Source: Pseudomonas anuradhapurensis
GTDB lineage: Bacteria > Pseudomonadota > Gammaproteobacteria > Pseudomonadales > Pseudomonadaceae
Direction of reading: 5' to 3'
Assembly (NCBI RefSeq): GCF_014269225.2
Contig: NZ_CP077097.1
Location: forward strand, 1,556,001 to 1,620,000
Length of the DNA stretch: 64,000 nt
The notes under the pieces are model-generated. The model was not told the origin of the DNA. It did no database searches and was given only the letters and a program-made list of their open reading frames with translations. The position numbers and the translations under genes are program-made. This document shows positions 1-9,069 of the stretch, one piece after another (the stretch's first letter is position 1; every line of letters starts with the position of its first letter).

Positions 1-143
1 ATCTGTGCTAATCGATGCTAAATATGAAGAAGCGGGAACGCACCAAGGTATATTCGATGCTTATGGTGCGTGCCAATCCTTACCTTGTTTGCTCGCATCG
101 TTTTTTTTGCAGTTGCTTTTCTTCGGACTTACATGCTGTCAAC
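1..143. other. left-edge non-coding stretch
   Basis: No supported gene lies here. The sequence is more AT-rich than the rest of the window and has a run of eight T around 101-108. It lies downstream of the minus-strand gene that ends at 144, so it may be that gene's 3' flank. No clear hairpin was found. Confidence 0.4.
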
Positions 144-725
144 TTACAGACTGGGGCTGTCAGTCGATGGCAAGACCTCGAGGTGGCCCACGTCTGCACC
201 AAGCATCGAAGTCGAAAAAGTAACCGAATACTGGCCAAGATCACTAAGGTTTCGGCCAAAATCAACAGCTACCCCTTCAGAGTTCCACTTATAAACCTCA
301 GCCTCATACGAAGCACCGGACTTTAACTTCACCCAATGAGTCCCGCTAGTCGCCGGCTGCCCAAGTTTATCTGTCAGCAGTTCTTTAACCAGATACAAAT
401 TATTCGCATTACCTGTCAATACCAACTGACTAACAGTCCCACCATCCACCGTTGCAAACAGCTTATACCCCGGCGAAATCGGCAGATACGGCAACCCCCG
501 CACTTCGAAGCGTCCCGCCTTCTCTGTAGCTACGCGGCAGGGCTCGGCAGGACGTACATCCCCCTCCACACACTCCGGCACCTCAGTCAAAAAGTCCCCC
601 TGCAGGTCCACCCCGAGAAACGCACTCGGCGTCACCACCCGGTCAGCAAGCTGCGTGGACTGTGCCCAGACAGGCGCGGAAGCAAACAAGGCCGCAACAG
701 CGACCGAGGGAAAAACAGAAGGCAT
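144..725 (-). CDS. exported hypothetical protein
   Basis: A 193-residue protein of unknown function. The first ~22 residues form a typical Sec signal peptide (hydrophobic run ending in APVWAQS), so it is probably periplasmic or outer-membrane associated. The rest has no motif I recognise; four cysteines or fewer and a mixed beta-like pattern suggest a small globular domain. I chose the ATG at 725 because a GGGAG ribosome site lies 5-6 bases before it; a GTG six bases further upstream would overlap that site. It is divergent from the rhamnose operon, about 180 bp away, and its base composition is lower in GC than most neighbours, which fits the edge of a variable surface-polysaccharide locus. 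That link is inference. Confidence 0.6.
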   Translation of the reverse strand: MPSVFPSVAVAALFASAPVWAQSTQLADRVVTPSAFLGVDLQGDFLTEVPECVEGDVRPAEPCRVATEKAGRFEVRGLPYLPISPGYKLFATVDGGTVSQLVLTGNANNLYLVKELLTDKLGQPATSGTHWVKLKSGASYEAEVYKWNSEGVAVDFGRNLSDLGQYSVTFSTSMLGADVGHLEVLPSTDSPSL

Positions 726-905
726 AGACACTCCCTGTGAGCCTAGATGGCTTTTCCTGAGAAGGGCTCGTATTTTGCCCCGCCGTCAACGCCCGAACAA
801 CTGTCAAAAGCGTGAACGGTGTCTTACCGCAACACACTGCCAGCGTTCCCGTCTAGAATTGCGCCAACAACACCCATCGACACTCTGCGAGAAGCGTTCA
901 ACCCT

Positions 906-1976
906 ATGACAATCCTGGTAACCGGCGGCGCTGGCTTCATCGGTGCGAATTTCGTGCTGGATTGGGTAAGCCAGTCAGGCGAAACCCTCGTCAACCTGGA
1001 CAAGCTGACCTACGCCGGCAATCTGCAGAGCCTGGCAAGCCTGCAAGGCAACCCGCAGCACGTTTTCGTGCAGGGGGATATCGCTGATGGGGCGTTGGTA
1101 CAAAAGCTGTTGGCAGAACACCGCCCGCGCGCGGTGCTCAATTTCGCCGCCGAGTCTCACGTCGACCGTTCCATCCACGGGCCGCAGGCCTTCGTGGAAA
1201 CCAACGTGGTGGGTACCTTCCAGTTGCTCGAAGCCGTGCGCGGCTACTGGCAAGCACTAGATGCGCAGGAGAGGGCGGTGTTCCGCTTCCTGCATGTGTC
1301 TACCGATGAGGTCTACGGTTCGCTCAAGGCCGGTGAGCCTGCGTTTACCGAGGCCCATCAATACCAGCCAAACAGCCCTTATTCGGCCAGCAAGGCCGCC
1401 AGCGACCACATGGTGCGCGCCTACCATCACACCTATGGCCTGCCGGTACTGACCACCAATTGCTCCAACAACTATGGGCCGCTGCATTTCCCCGAAAAAC
1501 TCATCCCGCTGATGATCGTCAATGCGCTGGCTGGCAAACCACTGCCGGTGTACGGCGATGGCCAGCAGATTCGTGACTGGCTGTACGTCAAGGACCACTG
1601 CAGCGCCATCCGCCGGGTGCTGGAGGCGGGGCAGGTGGGTGAGGTGTACAACATTGGCGGCTGGAACGAGATGCCCAACCTGGGCATTGTCCAGCGCGTT
1701 TGTGCGCTGCTCGACGAGCTTCGCCCGCGGGCTGACGGTCAGCCCTATGCCAACCAGATCAGTTTCGTCACCGACCGCCCGGGCCACGACCGCCGTTATG
1801 CCATCGACGCACGCAAGATCGAGCGCGAGCTGGGTTGGAAGCCTGCCGAAACCTTTGAATCAGGTATCCGCAAGACAGTGGCCTGGTACCTAGCCAACCA
1901 GCAGTGGGTCGACGGCGTCATGAACGGTAGTTATCGCGACTGGGTTGCCCAGCAGTATGGGGTAGACCGCGTTTGA
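906..1976 (+). CDS. rfbB: dTDP-glucose 4,6-dehydratase RmlB
   Basis: Second step of dTDP-L-rhamnose synthesis: converts dTDP-glucose to dTDP-4-keto-6-deoxyglucose in the cytoplasm with bound NAD. The 356-residue protein starts with the Rossmann motif GGAGFIG at residues 7-13, has the family catalytic triplet Thr133-Asp134-Glu135 (STDEVYG) and Tyr159-x3-Lys163 (YSASK). Length matches the family. The ATG at 906 was chosen over an in-frame start 87 bases upstream because the glycine-rich motif normally begins within the first ten residues. It is the first gene of rfbBDAC; its TGA overlaps the TTG start of the next gene, so translation is probably coupled. Confidence 0.97.
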   Translation: MTILVTGGAGFIGANFVLDWVSQSGETLVNLDKLTYAGNLQSLASLQGNPQHVFVQGDIADGALVQKLLAEHRPRAVLNFAAESHVDRSIHGPQAFVETNVVGTFQLLEAVRGYWQALDAQERAVFRFLHVSTDEVYGSLKAGEPAFTEAHQYQPNSPYSASKAASDHMVRAYHHTYGLPVLTTNCSNNYGPLHFPEKLIPLMIVNALAGKPLPVYGDGQQIRDWLYVKDHCSAIRRVLEAGQVGEVYNIGGWNEMPNLGIVQRVCALLDELRPRADGQPYANQISFVTDRPGHDRRYAIDARKIERELGWKPAETFESGIRKTVAWYLANQQWVDGVMNGSYRDWVAQQYGVDRV

Positions 1977-2878
1977 AGATCTTGCTGCTGGGGAAAAATG
2001 GCCAAGTCGGTTGGGAGCTGCAGCGCGCCCTCGCGCCATTGGGCGAACTGATCGCGCTCGATCGCCAGGGTGCAAGCGGCCTGTGTGGCGACCTGTCCAA
2101 TCTTGAAGGGCTGGCCGCTACAGTGCGCTCGCTGGCCCCGGATGTAATCGTCAATGCGGCGGCCTACACGGCAGTGGACAAGGCCGAGAGCGAGCCTGCC
2201 CTGGCTGCCCGGATCAATGCCGAAGCGCCAGGTGTTCTGGCGCGGGAGGCCGCGAAGCTGGGCGCCTGGCTGATTCATTACTCCACAGACTACGTGTTCG
2301 ATGGCAGTGGCCAGGGGCAGTGGCAAGAAGATGCCCCCAGCGCCCCGTTGTCTGTCTATGGCCGTACCAAGCGCGAGGGTGAGCTGGCCATCCAGGCCAG
2401 CGGTGCCGCTGCCGTGGTGCTGCGTACCAGCTGGGTATATGCTGCGCGCGGGCAGAATTTTGCCAAGACCATGCTGCGTCTGGCAGCCGAGCGCGATGTA
2501 CTCAGTGTGGTGGCGGACCAGTTTGGCGCCCCTACCGGTGCAGAGCTGATCGCCGATGTCACCGCGCATATTTTGCATCGTCTCTTCCGTGCTCACGATG
2601 CGAGTCGCCTGGCAGGCACCTACCATCTCGCAGCAGCCGGTGAAACCAGCTGGCACGGCTATGCCCAGTTCGTATTGGCGCATGCCCGCCGTAGCGGGGT
2701 TGCCTTGAAGGTGTCAGCCGAGAAACTGGTCGCTATCAGTACCGAGGACTACCCGCTGCCGGCGCTGCGCCCACGCAATTCTCGGCTGGCGTTGGCTAAA
2801 CTGGAAGAGACCTTCAATCTCAAGATGCCGCCTTGGCAACAGGGTGTGCAACGCATGCTGGACGAAATCCAGCGCTAG
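1973..2878 (+). CDS. rfbD: dTDP-4-dehydrorhamnose reductase RmlD
   Basis: Last step of dTDP-L-rhamnose synthesis: NAD(P)H-dependent reduction of dTDP-4-keto-L-rhamnose. The protein has 301 residues, an N-terminal GxxGQVG cofactor loop (residues 7-13), the STDYVFDG motif (Thr105) and catalytic Tyr129-x3-Lys133 (YGRTK), close to the positions in characterised RmlD enzymes. The start is an unusual TTG at 1973, supported because the cofactor loop begins at once and because the TTG shares four bases with the rfbB stop, a normal coupled arrangement. Eight bases separate its stop from rfbA. Confidence 0.96.
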   Translation: MKILLLGKNGQVGWELQRALAPLGELIALDRQGASGLCGDLSNLEGLAATVRSLAPDVIVNAAAYTAVDKAESEPALAARINAEAPGVLAREAAKLGAWLIHYSTDYVFDGSGQGQWQEDAPSAPLSVYGRTKREGELAIQASGAAAVVLRTSWVYAARGQNFAKTMLRLAAERDVLSVVADQFGAPTGAELIADVTAHILHRLFRAHDASRLAGTYHLAAAGETSWHGYAQFVLAHARRSGVALKVSAEKLVAISTEDYPLPALRPRNSRLALAKLEETFNLKMPPWQQGVQRMLDEIQR

Positions 2879-2886
2879 GAATTGTT

Positions 2887-3768
2887 ATGGCACGTAAAGG
2901 ACTCATTCTGGCGGGCGGCTCTGGCACCCGTCTGCACCCCGCCACGCTGTCCGTGTCCAAGCAGCTGTTGCCGGTATACGACAAGCCGATGATCTACTAC
3001 CCGCTCAGTACGCTGCTACTGGCAGGCATTCGGGACATCCTGATCATCTCGACCCCCCAGGACACGCCGCGCTTCGAGCAATTGCTGGGGGATGGTAGCC
3101 GTTGGGGCATCAACCTCTCGTATGCCGTGCAGGCGAGCCCGGACGGGTTGGCCCAGGCGTTCATGATCGGGGCGGACTTTATCGGCAACGCCGCGTCCGC
3201 CCTGGTGCTGGGTGACAATATATTCTATGGCCACGACTTTCAGTCGCTGCTCCTTGACGCGGACCAGCAGCAGAGCGGGGCATCTGTTTTCGCGTACCAC
3301 GTCCAGGACCCGGAGCGCTACGGTGTCGCCGAGTTCGATGACAAGGGTCGGGTATTGTCGATTGAAGAGAAGCCGAAAGCGCCGAAGTCCAACTATGCGG
3401 TCACCGGGCTTTATTTCTACGACAACCAGGTCGTGGACTTGGCCAGGCAATTGAAGCCGTCGGCACGCGGTGAGCTGGAGATCACTGACCTCAACAACCT
3501 GTACCTGCAACAGCAGCAGCTCCAGGTGGAAATCATGGGGCGTGGTTATGCGTGGCTGGATACCGGTACCCACGACAGCCTGTTGGATGCCAGCCAGTAC
3601 ATCGCCACCCTGGAGCGGCGCCAGGGGCTCAAGGTCGCATGCCCTGAAGAGATTTGCTATCGCGCGGGCTGGATCAACGCAGAACAGCTTGAACGCCTTG
3701 CCCAGCCGTTACTCAAGAATGGTTACGGGCAGTATTTGAAGAACCTGCTTGAAGTGAAGGTATTTTAA
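2887..3768 (+). CDS. rfbA: glucose-1-phosphate thymidylyltransferase RmlA
   Basis: First step of the pathway: joins glucose-1-phosphate and dTTP to give dTDP-glucose. The 293-residue protein shows the nucleotidyltransferase signature LAGGSGTRL near residues 8-16, then the [18 protein letters not shown] segment, and a GLYFYD motif in the middle, all typical of RmlA. Start at 2887 is preceded by AGGA at a suitable distance; an upstream in-frame start inside rfbD would add 18 unrelated residues. The enzyme is usually feedback-inhibited by dTDP-rhamnose. The stop codon overlaps the rfbC start (TAATG). Confidence 0.97.
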   Translation: MARKGLILAGGSGTRLHPATLSVSKQLLPVYDKPMIYYPLSTLLLAGIRDILIISTPQDTPRFEQLLGDGSRWGINLSYAVQASPDGLAQAFMIGADFIGNAASALVLGDNIFYGHDFQSLLLDADQQQSGASVFAYHVQDPERYGVAEFDDKGRVLSIEEKPKAPKSNYAVTGLYFYDNQVVDLARQLKPSARGELEITDLNNLYLQQQQLQVEIMGRGYAWLDTGTHDSLLDASQYIATLERRQGLKVACPEEICYRAGWINAEQLERLAQPLLKNGYGQYLKNLLEVKVF

Positions 3769-4316
3769 TGCACGCTGTTCCATTGGCCATCCCTGAAGTG
3801 TTCCTGTTTAGCCCAACGGTTTTCGGTGATGAGCGTGGCTTTTTCTATGAAAGTTTTAATAAGCGTGTTTTCAATGAAGTGATTGGCCTACAGCCAGACT
3901 TCGTTCAAGACAACCACTCCCGCTCGGTGAAGGGTGTGCTGCGCGGCCTGCATTACCAGCTGCCGCCCCACGCACAGGGCAAGTTGGTGCGCGTGGTGCA
4001 GGGGGAAGTGTTCGACGTAGCCGTGGATATCCGCCGCAGTTCGCCCACCTTCGGTCAATGGGTGGGGGCGGTGTTGTCGGCGGAAAATCACAAACAACTG
4101 TGGATTCCACCGGGTTTCGCTCACGGTTTCGTGACGCTGAGTGCGACTGCGGAGTTTGTCTACAAGACTACCGACTTCTATGCGGCCGAGAGCGAACGGT
4201 GCATTGCCTGGGACGATCCGCAAATTGCCATCGAGTGGCCAATAGACTTCGAGCCTACGTTGTCCGCCAAGGACAAGCTTGGCAAGGCGTTGGGCCAGGC
4301 CGAGCTGTTTGACTGA
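3768..4316 (+). CDS. rfbC: dTDP-4-dehydrorhamnose 3,5-epimerase RmlC
   Basis: Third enzyme of the route: double epimerisation at C3 and C5 of dTDP-4-keto-6-deoxyglucose. The 182-residue cupin has the catalytic His62 (LRGLHYQ), Lys72 and Tyr132 positions expected for RmlC, and the PPGFAHGF motif of the family. It starts one base inside the rfbA stop codon and closes the rfbBDAC operon. Nothing follows on this strand except a long palindrome, so in this strain the four genes stand alone rather than leading into a glycosyltransferase cluster. The product can feed O-polysaccharide synthesis and EarP (encoded 40 kb away). Confidence 0.97.
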   Translation: MHAVPLAIPEVFLFSPTVFGDERGFFYESFNKRVFNEVIGLQPDFVQDNHSRSVKGVLRGLHYQLPPHAQGKLVRVVQGEVFDVAVDIRRSSPTFGQWVGAVLSAENHKQLWIPPGFAHGFVTLSATAEFVYKTTDFYAAESERCIAWDDPQIAIEWPIDFEPTLSAKDKLGKALGQAELFD

Positions 4317-4350
4317 TGGGGGCTGTGGGGGCTTGAGAGGTTTGGCGCCT

Positions 4351-4581
4351 GTGAGATCGAGCGCCGCCCGCGCGGCGCATCGCGAGCTGCGCTCGCTCCT
4401 ACGTTTGTTTCGGGCCAGTTATTCCTGGGGGATTTGCGCGCGTACGCTTTGGTGCATGACGGGATATCGCGCCGTACCAACCAGGCGGTCGCGCGCGCCT
4501 GTCACAGGTGTTACTGGCCCGAAACAAACGTAGGAGCGAGCGCAGCTCGCGATGCGCCGCGCGGGCGGCGCTCGGTCTCAC
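4351..4581. repeat. 231-bp palindromic element with 69-bp arms
   Basis: Left arm 4351-4419 and right arm 4513-4581 are reverse complements over 69 bases with one mismatch (position 4357). The 93-base interior is itself a degraded dyad centred on GATATC at 4463-4468, so the whole element is symmetric about ~4466. Each arm contains a REP-like GATCGAGCGCCGC core plus GGAGCGAGCGCAGCTCGC. It lies between convergent rfbC and wecB and could act as a bidirectional terminator or be a non-autonomous REP-type mobile unit. Confidence 0.9.
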
Positions 4582-4611
4582 GAACGACAAACATCTCAAG
4601 ACCTGCGCCTG

Positions 4612-5745
4612 TCAGCCCAACCCCAATCTCGCCTCCAGCGCCTCGACAATTCGCCCACACGCCTTCCCATCACCATACGGGTTATGCGCAAAGCTCATCT
4701 CCCGATACGCCCCCTCATCGGTCAGCAACCTGGCCAGTTCCCCAACAATCGAACCAACCTCCGTGCCCACCAGTTTCACCGTGCCCGCCGCCACTGCCTC
4801 CGGCCGCTCCGTGGTATCACGCATCACCAGCACCGGCTTGCCCAGCGCCGGGGCTTCCTCCTGGATGCCGCCCGAGTCGGTCAAGATCACATAGGCGCGG
4901 CTCATCAGGTAAACAAAAGGCAGGTAATCCAGAGGCTCGATCAGGTGAATGTTGCTCACATCCGCCAGCAGCCGGTTCACCGGCTCGCGCACATTCGGGT
5001 TGAGATGCACCGGGTACACCACATCCACATCCGGAAACTGTCGTGCAGTCTGCACCAGGGCTTCGCAGATGCGTTCGAAACCGCCGCCGAAATTCTCCCG
5101 GCGGTGGCCGGTTACCAGCACCATACGGCGGTGGCCGGCCAGGTAATCGAACTGCTGTTCGAACTGCACTTTCAGCGTCGGGCTCTCCAGCTTGCGCACC
5201 ACTTCCAGCAGGGCGTCGATCACGGTATTGCCAGTGACGAAAATGCTCGCCGGGTCGGTGCCTTCCCTTAACAGGTTGTCACGTGAGGTGGCGGTAGGGG
5301 CGAAGTGCAGCGCGGCCAATGTGCCGGTCAGGCGCCGGTTGCCCTCTTCTGGCCAGGGCGAATACAGGTTGTTGGTACGCAGGCCCGCTTCCACATGGGC
5401 GATCGGGATTTTCTGGTAATAGGCCGCCAGGCTGGTGGCAAAGGTGGTAGCGGTATCGCCATGTACCAGTACCAGGTCGGGCTTGAACTCGGCCAGTACC
5501 GGCTTGATGCCTTGCAAGATTTCCGTGGTCACGCCGGTCAGGTCCTGGCCGGGCTTCATGATGTTCAAGTCGTAATCGGGGGTGATCTCGAACAGGCCCA
5601 GTACCTGGTCGAGCATTTGCCGGTGCTGGCCGGTCACGCACACGCGGGATTCGAAGCGGGGGTCGCGGGCAAGCTGCAGGGCCAGTGGGGCCATCTTGAT
5701 GGCTTCTGGGCGGGTACCGAATACGGTGAGGGTCTTGAGGGGCAC
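4612..5745 (-). CDS. wecB: non-hydrolysing UDP-GlcNAc 2-epimerase WecB
   Basis: Interconverts UDP-GlcNAc and UDP-ManNAc in the cytoplasm, supplying ManNAc-type sugars for surface polysaccharides. The 377-residue length matches the family (about 376). Visible motifs are [13 protein letters not shown] at the N terminus, [16 protein letters not shown] and the C-terminal [11 protein letters not shown] / RDTTERPEA nucleotide-binding segment. I chose the GTG at 5745 because the conserved [11 protein letters not shown] stretch follows at once and AGAGGA lies 8 bases upstream; longer versions add 22 residues not found in the family. It converges on rfbC across the 231-bp palindrome. Related sugar genes that would use UDP-ManNAc are not in the window. 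Confidence 0.93.
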   Translation of the reverse strand: MPLKTLTVFGTRPEAIKMAPLALQLARDPRFESRVCVTGQHRQMLDQVLGLFEITPDYDLNIMKPGQDLTGVTTEILQGIKPVLAEFKPDLVLVHGDTATTFATSLAAYYQKIPIAHVEAGLRTNNLYSPWPEEGNRRLTGTLAALHFAPTATSRDNLLREGTDPASIFVTGNTVIDALLEVVRKLESPTLKVQFEQQFDYLAGHRRMVLVTGHRRENFGGGFERICEALVQTARQFPDVDVVYPVHLNPNVREPVNRLLADVSNIHLIEPLDYLPFVYLMSRAYVILTDSGGIQEEAPALGKPVLVMRDTTERPEAVAAGTVKLVGTEVGSIVGELARLLTDEGAYREMSFAHNPYGDGKACGRIVEALEARLGLG

Positions 5746-6210
5746 GGCGAAGATCCTCTTGCTGGACAGGGGCCGCTGTCGGCCAGTGGGCCGGGCAGGG
5801 CAGGTGCGCAAACGCGGGGCAGCTGGACGGGCTTGGTGCGAGGGCGAGCGGCGGGGGTCAGGGTATGCTGCTTCGGTCCTTCAAGCAAACGGCGTCCATA
5901 CGCTTAAAAATCTAGCAGTCGGGCCGCATGATGTCAGTTGGTGTCGGTAGTTTGGCCGATGGATTGTGCGGTTGAGTGCCCCTGTTCGCTGGGGGCTGTG
6001 GGAATAAGGGCGGCCTCCGCTGTGAAGGCAGTCACGGACCAGCAGGGTTTTGCCTACAGGCGATGGGGTACGCTGCCAATGCTATTGGGCCGCAGGCAAA
6101 GATGGCGAATGGTGATCGATTTTCGGGTTGGCGAAGTTGAGCCGGTGGCTGACTGATTTGGTAATCATTCGCTGCGGGTGGTAGCTGTTTTGGTCTGGGT
6201 TTCGCCGCTA
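5746..6210. other. intergenic region between wecB and comEA
   Basis: About 465 bases upstream of both divergent genes. Sequence around 5880-5910 is locally AT-rich and may hold the wecB promoter, but no convincing -35/-10 pair could be named. No coding signal or REP element is apparent. Confidence 0.35.
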
Positions 6211-6274
6211 GGGTTGATTGCACAGCCGAAGGAAAACGGCTGCTGGAAAATGACCAACCCAAGGAATCTTCCCC
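6211..6274 (+). promoter_or_regulatory. comEA leader with nested hairpin and exposed GGA
   Basis: GGGTTG (6211-6216) pairs with CAACCC (6255-6260); inside it CAGCCG (6223-6228) pairs with CGGCTG (6237-6242), leaving the loop AAGGAAAA. A second GGA is the ribosome site AAGGA at 6261-6265. A GGA in a hairpin loop together with one in the ribosome site is the usual layout of RsmA/CsrA targets; binding is inferred only. Confidence 0.45.
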
Positions 6275-6610
6275 ATGCGTAACAACGTTCTGTCGTACCT
6301 TTTGCTCCCCCTGTTCGCCAGCCTGTCCTTTTCCGTCAGCGCCGCCCCGGGCAGCGCCACGGCAATGCCCGAGCCGGTGCCGATGGTGAGCCAGCAACCG
6401 GCCCAGCAAGCGCAGCGGCTGAATTTGAATACCGCCGATGCGCTGACGTTGCAGAAGGAGCTGAACGGCATTGGCAAGGCCAAGGCCGAGGCCATCGTGG
6501 CCTACCGGGAGGCCAATGGGCCGTTTGCTTCGGTGGATGAACTGCTGGAGATCAAAGGCATTGGCAACGCCTTGCTGGAGCGTAACCGGGACAAGCTGAT
6601 GGTGGAGTAG
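6275..6610 (+). CDS. comEA: ComEA-type helix-hairpin-helix DNA-binding protein
   Basis: A 111-residue exported protein with a signal peptide (about residues 1-23, ending VSAAP), a short Pro/Gln-rich linker and a ComEA helix-hairpin-helix domain (about 48-110): LNLNTADA, then two hairpins LNGIGKAKAEAI and IKGIGNALLER. In competent bacteria such proteins bind incoming double-stranded DNA in the periplasm; in pseudomonads they are widespread even where competence is undemonstrated. ATG at 6275 has AAGGA ten bases upstream. It stands alone, with a structured leader. No other competence gene is nearby, so its DNA-uptake role here is by family only. Confidence 0.88.
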   Translation: MRNNVLSYLLLPLFASLSFSVSAAPGSATAMPEPVPMVSQQPAQQAQRLNLNTADALTLQKELNGIGKAKAEAIVAYREANGPFASVDELLEIKGIGNALLERNRDKLMVE

Positions 6611-6712
6611 GCTTGGCAGCAGCATGAGCCTCTCGGCTTGAGCTGGCCTGCTGGAACCTGGGCTGCCGGTGCAGCCCGTCGCGATACAAGACCGCTCTTG
6701 GGCGTTGGCCCT

Positions 6713-6880
6713 TCAGCGGTCTTGCGCATCCTTGGCATCCGCTTCGGCGTTGCGCTCATGCACCTTGCGCAGCTGCTCTTCGGTCAGCGGCAGTTTCTTC
6801 GCCGTGTCGCGCAGCAGCATAAGCCCGCCGATGATCGAGCCAAGGGCTATGATGAGTATCAGCCAGGCATACCAGGGCAT
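6713..6880 (-). CDS. DUF2897-like small membrane protein
   Basis: A 55-residue protein: one N-terminal membrane helix (about residues 5-23, rich in Ile/Leu/Gly) followed by a charged cytoplasmic tail containing LPLTEEQLRK and ending in a Lys/Glu/Asp-rich stretch. It fits the short DUF2897 family of pseudomonads; function unknown. The ATG at 6880 is preceded by AAGGAGAACG, a strong ribosome site, which is good evidence the gene is real despite its size. It lies between comEA and pyrF on the opposite strand. Confidence 0.75.
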   Translation of the reverse strand: MPWYAWLILIIALGSIIGGLMLLRDTAKKLPLTEEQLRKVHERNAEADAKDAQDR

Positions 6881-7061
6881 GGTCGTTCTCCTTTTACCGA
6901 TGATGGGCAGCGCTTGTACGAATTTTGAGCAATTACCCGTTCCGTTGGTTCAATTATAGGAGCCAGGCCGTGCCGGGCCAATTCCGTGACTTGCGGGCCC
7001 CAAAGCCTGCGTCACATCGTTTACAATGCGCGCCGTTTTCGACTTGCCAAGAGACCCTGCC

Positions 7062-7763
7062 ATGTCCGCCTGCCAGACGCCCCTGATCGTCGCCCTGGAT
7101 TTCCCTACCCGTGAGGCCGCCCTGAAGCTGGCTGACCAGCTTGACCCTGCGCTGTGCCGGGTGAAGGTTGGCAAGGAACTGTTCACCAGCAGTGCTTCGG
7201 GCATTGTCGAAACCCTGTGCGACAAGGGCTTCGAAGTGTTCCTGGACCTCAAGTTCCACGACATCCCCAATACCACTGCCATGGCGGTGAAGGCGGCGGC
7301 CGAGATGGGCGTGTGGATGGTCAACGTGCACTGCTCCGGTGGCCTGCGCATGATGGCGGCCTGCCGTGAGGAACTGGCCAAGCGCAGCGGCCCGCAGCCG
7401 TTGCTGATTGGCGTGACCGTGCTGACCAGCATGGAGCGTGAAGACCTGGCCGGTATCGGCCTGGATATCGACCCGCAGGAGCAGGTGCTGCGCCTGGCCG
7501 CGCTGGCCGAGAAGGCCGGCATGGACGGCTTGGTGTGCTCGGCGCTGGAGGCCCCGGCGCTGAAGGCGGCGCACCCGGCGCTGCAACTGGTCACCCCGGG
7601 CATTCGCCCGGCGGGCAGCGCGCAGGATGACCAGCGCCGTATTCTCACCCCGCTCCAGGCCCTGGATGCCGGTTCGGATTACCTGGTGATCGGCCGCCCG
7701 ATCAGCCAGGCCGCCGACCCGGCGCAGGCGCTGGCCGCGGTGGTGGCGGAGATTCGTGGGTAA
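7062..7763 (+). CDS. pyrF: orotidine 5'-phosphate decarboxylase
   Basis: Final step of de novo UMP synthesis: decarboxylates OMP without any cofactor. The 233-residue TIM barrel shows the catalytic Asp62-x-Lys64-x2-Asp67 ([11 protein letters not shown]), an early substrate lysine (VKVGKE) and the phosphate-binding end TPGIRP ... VIGRPI. The ATG at 7062 gives the normal family length; an upstream start at 7026 would add 12 residues and overlaps a TACAAT -10-like element (7022-7027). It is monocistronic, followed by a REP-like palindrome at 7812 that may end transcription. Confidence 0.97.
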   Translation: MSACQTPLIVALDFPTREAALKLADQLDPALCRVKVGKELFTSSASGIVETLCDKGFEVFLDLKFHDIPNTTAMAVKAAAEMGVWMVNVHCSGGLRMMAACREELAKRSGPQPLLIGVTVLTSMEREDLAGIGLDIDPQEQVLRLAALAEKAGMDGLVCSALEAPALKAAHPALQLVTPGIRPAGSAQDDQRRILTPLQALDAGSDYLVIGRPISQAADPAQALAAVVAEIRG

Positions 7764-7811
7764 TAAGATGCCTGCCTGAGGTGCTCGCCTTGAGCGCCCT
7801 AGTGCCGGCGA

Positions 7812-7840
7812 AATCGAGCGCCGCCCACGCGGCGCTCGAT
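7812..7840. repeat. REP-like palindrome (GATCGAGCGCCGC family)
   Basis: ATCGAGCGCCGC and GCGGCGCTCGAT form a 12-bp perfect stem with a short CCAC loop, between convergent pyrF and the MDR-family reductase. The same core occurs at 4351, 50891 and 58144. May serve as a bidirectional terminator. Confidence 0.8.
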
Positions 7841-7892
7841 CTACCCAGCGCTGATCCTCCCAAGGCCTACAGCTGCAAGCCCAACCCCGCAA

Positions 7893-8894
7893 TCAAACCT
7901 TCAGCACCAACTTGCCAAAGTTCTCCCCACTGAACAGCTTCAGCAGCGTCTCGGGGAAGGTCTCCAGCCCGTCCACCACATCCTCCTTGCTCTTCACCTG
8001 CCCACTGGCCAGCCACCCGGCGATTTCCTGCGCGGCCTTGCCATAGTCCTTGGCATGGTCCATCACCACAAAGCCTTCCATGCGCGCACGGTTCACCAGC
8101 AGCGACAGGTAGTTGGCCGGGCCTTTCACCGCTTCCTTGTTGTTGTACTGGCTGATTGCGCCGCAAATCACGATGCGGGCCTTGAAGTTGATGCGGGTCA
8201 GCACGGCATCGAGGATGTCGCCACCCACGTTGTCGAAATACACATCGACGCCTTTCGGGCATTCGCGCTTCAGCCCAGCCAGCACGTCCTCGGCCTTGTA
8301 GTCGATCACCCCGTCAAAGCCCAGTTCGTCCTTCAGGTACTGGCACTTCTCGGCACCGCCGGCAATGCCGACTACGTGGCAGCCTTTGATCTTGGCAATC
8401 TGCCCGACGATGCTGCCCACCGCACCCGCCGCACCGGAAATCACCACCGTGTCGCCGGCCTTGGGCTGGCCGACTTCCAGCAGGGCGAAGTAGGCGGTCA
8501 TGCCAGTCATGCCCAGTGCCGACAGGTAGCGGGGCAGGGGCGCCAGACTGGGGTCGATCTTGTGCAGGCCCTGGGCATCGCCGGTGAAGTAGTCCTGCAC
8601 GCCCAGGGCGCCACTGACATGGTCGCCCGGCTTGAAGCCGGAGTGGTTGGACGCGACCACCTCGCCAACGCCCAGCGCTCGCATCACCTGGCCGAGGCCC
8701 ACGGGCGGGATGTAGGACTTGCCTTCGTTCATCCAGCCGCGCATGGCCGGGTCCAGCGACAGGTACAGGTTGCGCACCAGTACCTGGCCTTCGCCGGGTT
8801 GTTCGGCAGGAACGGTCTCGAAGCTGAAGTCGTCACGGCGCACGGCGCCGACCGGGCGTTTGGCGAGCAGGAAGCGGCGGTTGGTCTGGGTCAT
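7893..8894 (-). CDS. NADP-dependent MDR-family oxidoreductase
   Basis: A 333-residue zinc-free medium-chain reductase of the leukotriene-B4/CurA-like group, which reduces the double bond of alpha,beta-unsaturated carbonyl compounds with NADPH. The N-terminal catalytic domain contains YLSLDPAMRGWM and the cofactor domain the loop GAAGAVG at residues 154-160, followed by KGCHVVGIAGG. No zinc-ligand cysteines are seen at the usual ADH positions. Start at 8894 has AAGGA eight bases upstream. It is divergent from an SDR gene. The exact substrate cannot be told from the sequence. Confidence 0.88.
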   Translation of the reverse strand: MTQTNRRFLLAKRPVGAVRRDDFSFETVPAEQPGEGQVLVRNLYLSLDPAMRGWMNEGKSYIPPVGLGQVMRALGVGEVVASNHSGFKPGDHVSGALGVQDYFTGDAQGLHKIDPSLAPLPRYLSALGMTGMTAYFALLEVGQPKAGDTVVISGAAGAVGSIVGQIAKIKGCHVVGIAGGAEKCQYLKDELGFDGVIDYKAEDVLAGLKRECPKGVDVYFDNVGGDILDAVLTRINFKARIVICGAISQYNNKEAVKGPANYLSLLVNRARMEGFVVMDHAKDYGKAAQEIAGWLASGQVKSKEDVVDGLETFPETLLKLFSGENFGKLVLKV

Positions 8895-9069
8895 GGCAGG
8901 TCCTTGTGGGCAGTGGAGGAATCGGGCGTTAAATCTACCTTGTTGATGGAGGCAGGTCCGTAACATCACTGACAAGCATGGTAGCCCAACCGGAGGGGTG
9001 ATGATGCTGCCCGGCCAGACGGTGGCTGACTATGCTTTGCACCCCACCCAGCACTCTCAGGAGCACGCG

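Noticed and set aside
1..731. Lower-GC left edge as a genomic island boundary
   Set aside because: No integrase, att site, tRNA or transposase is present, and the following rfb genes are standard; composition alone is weak.
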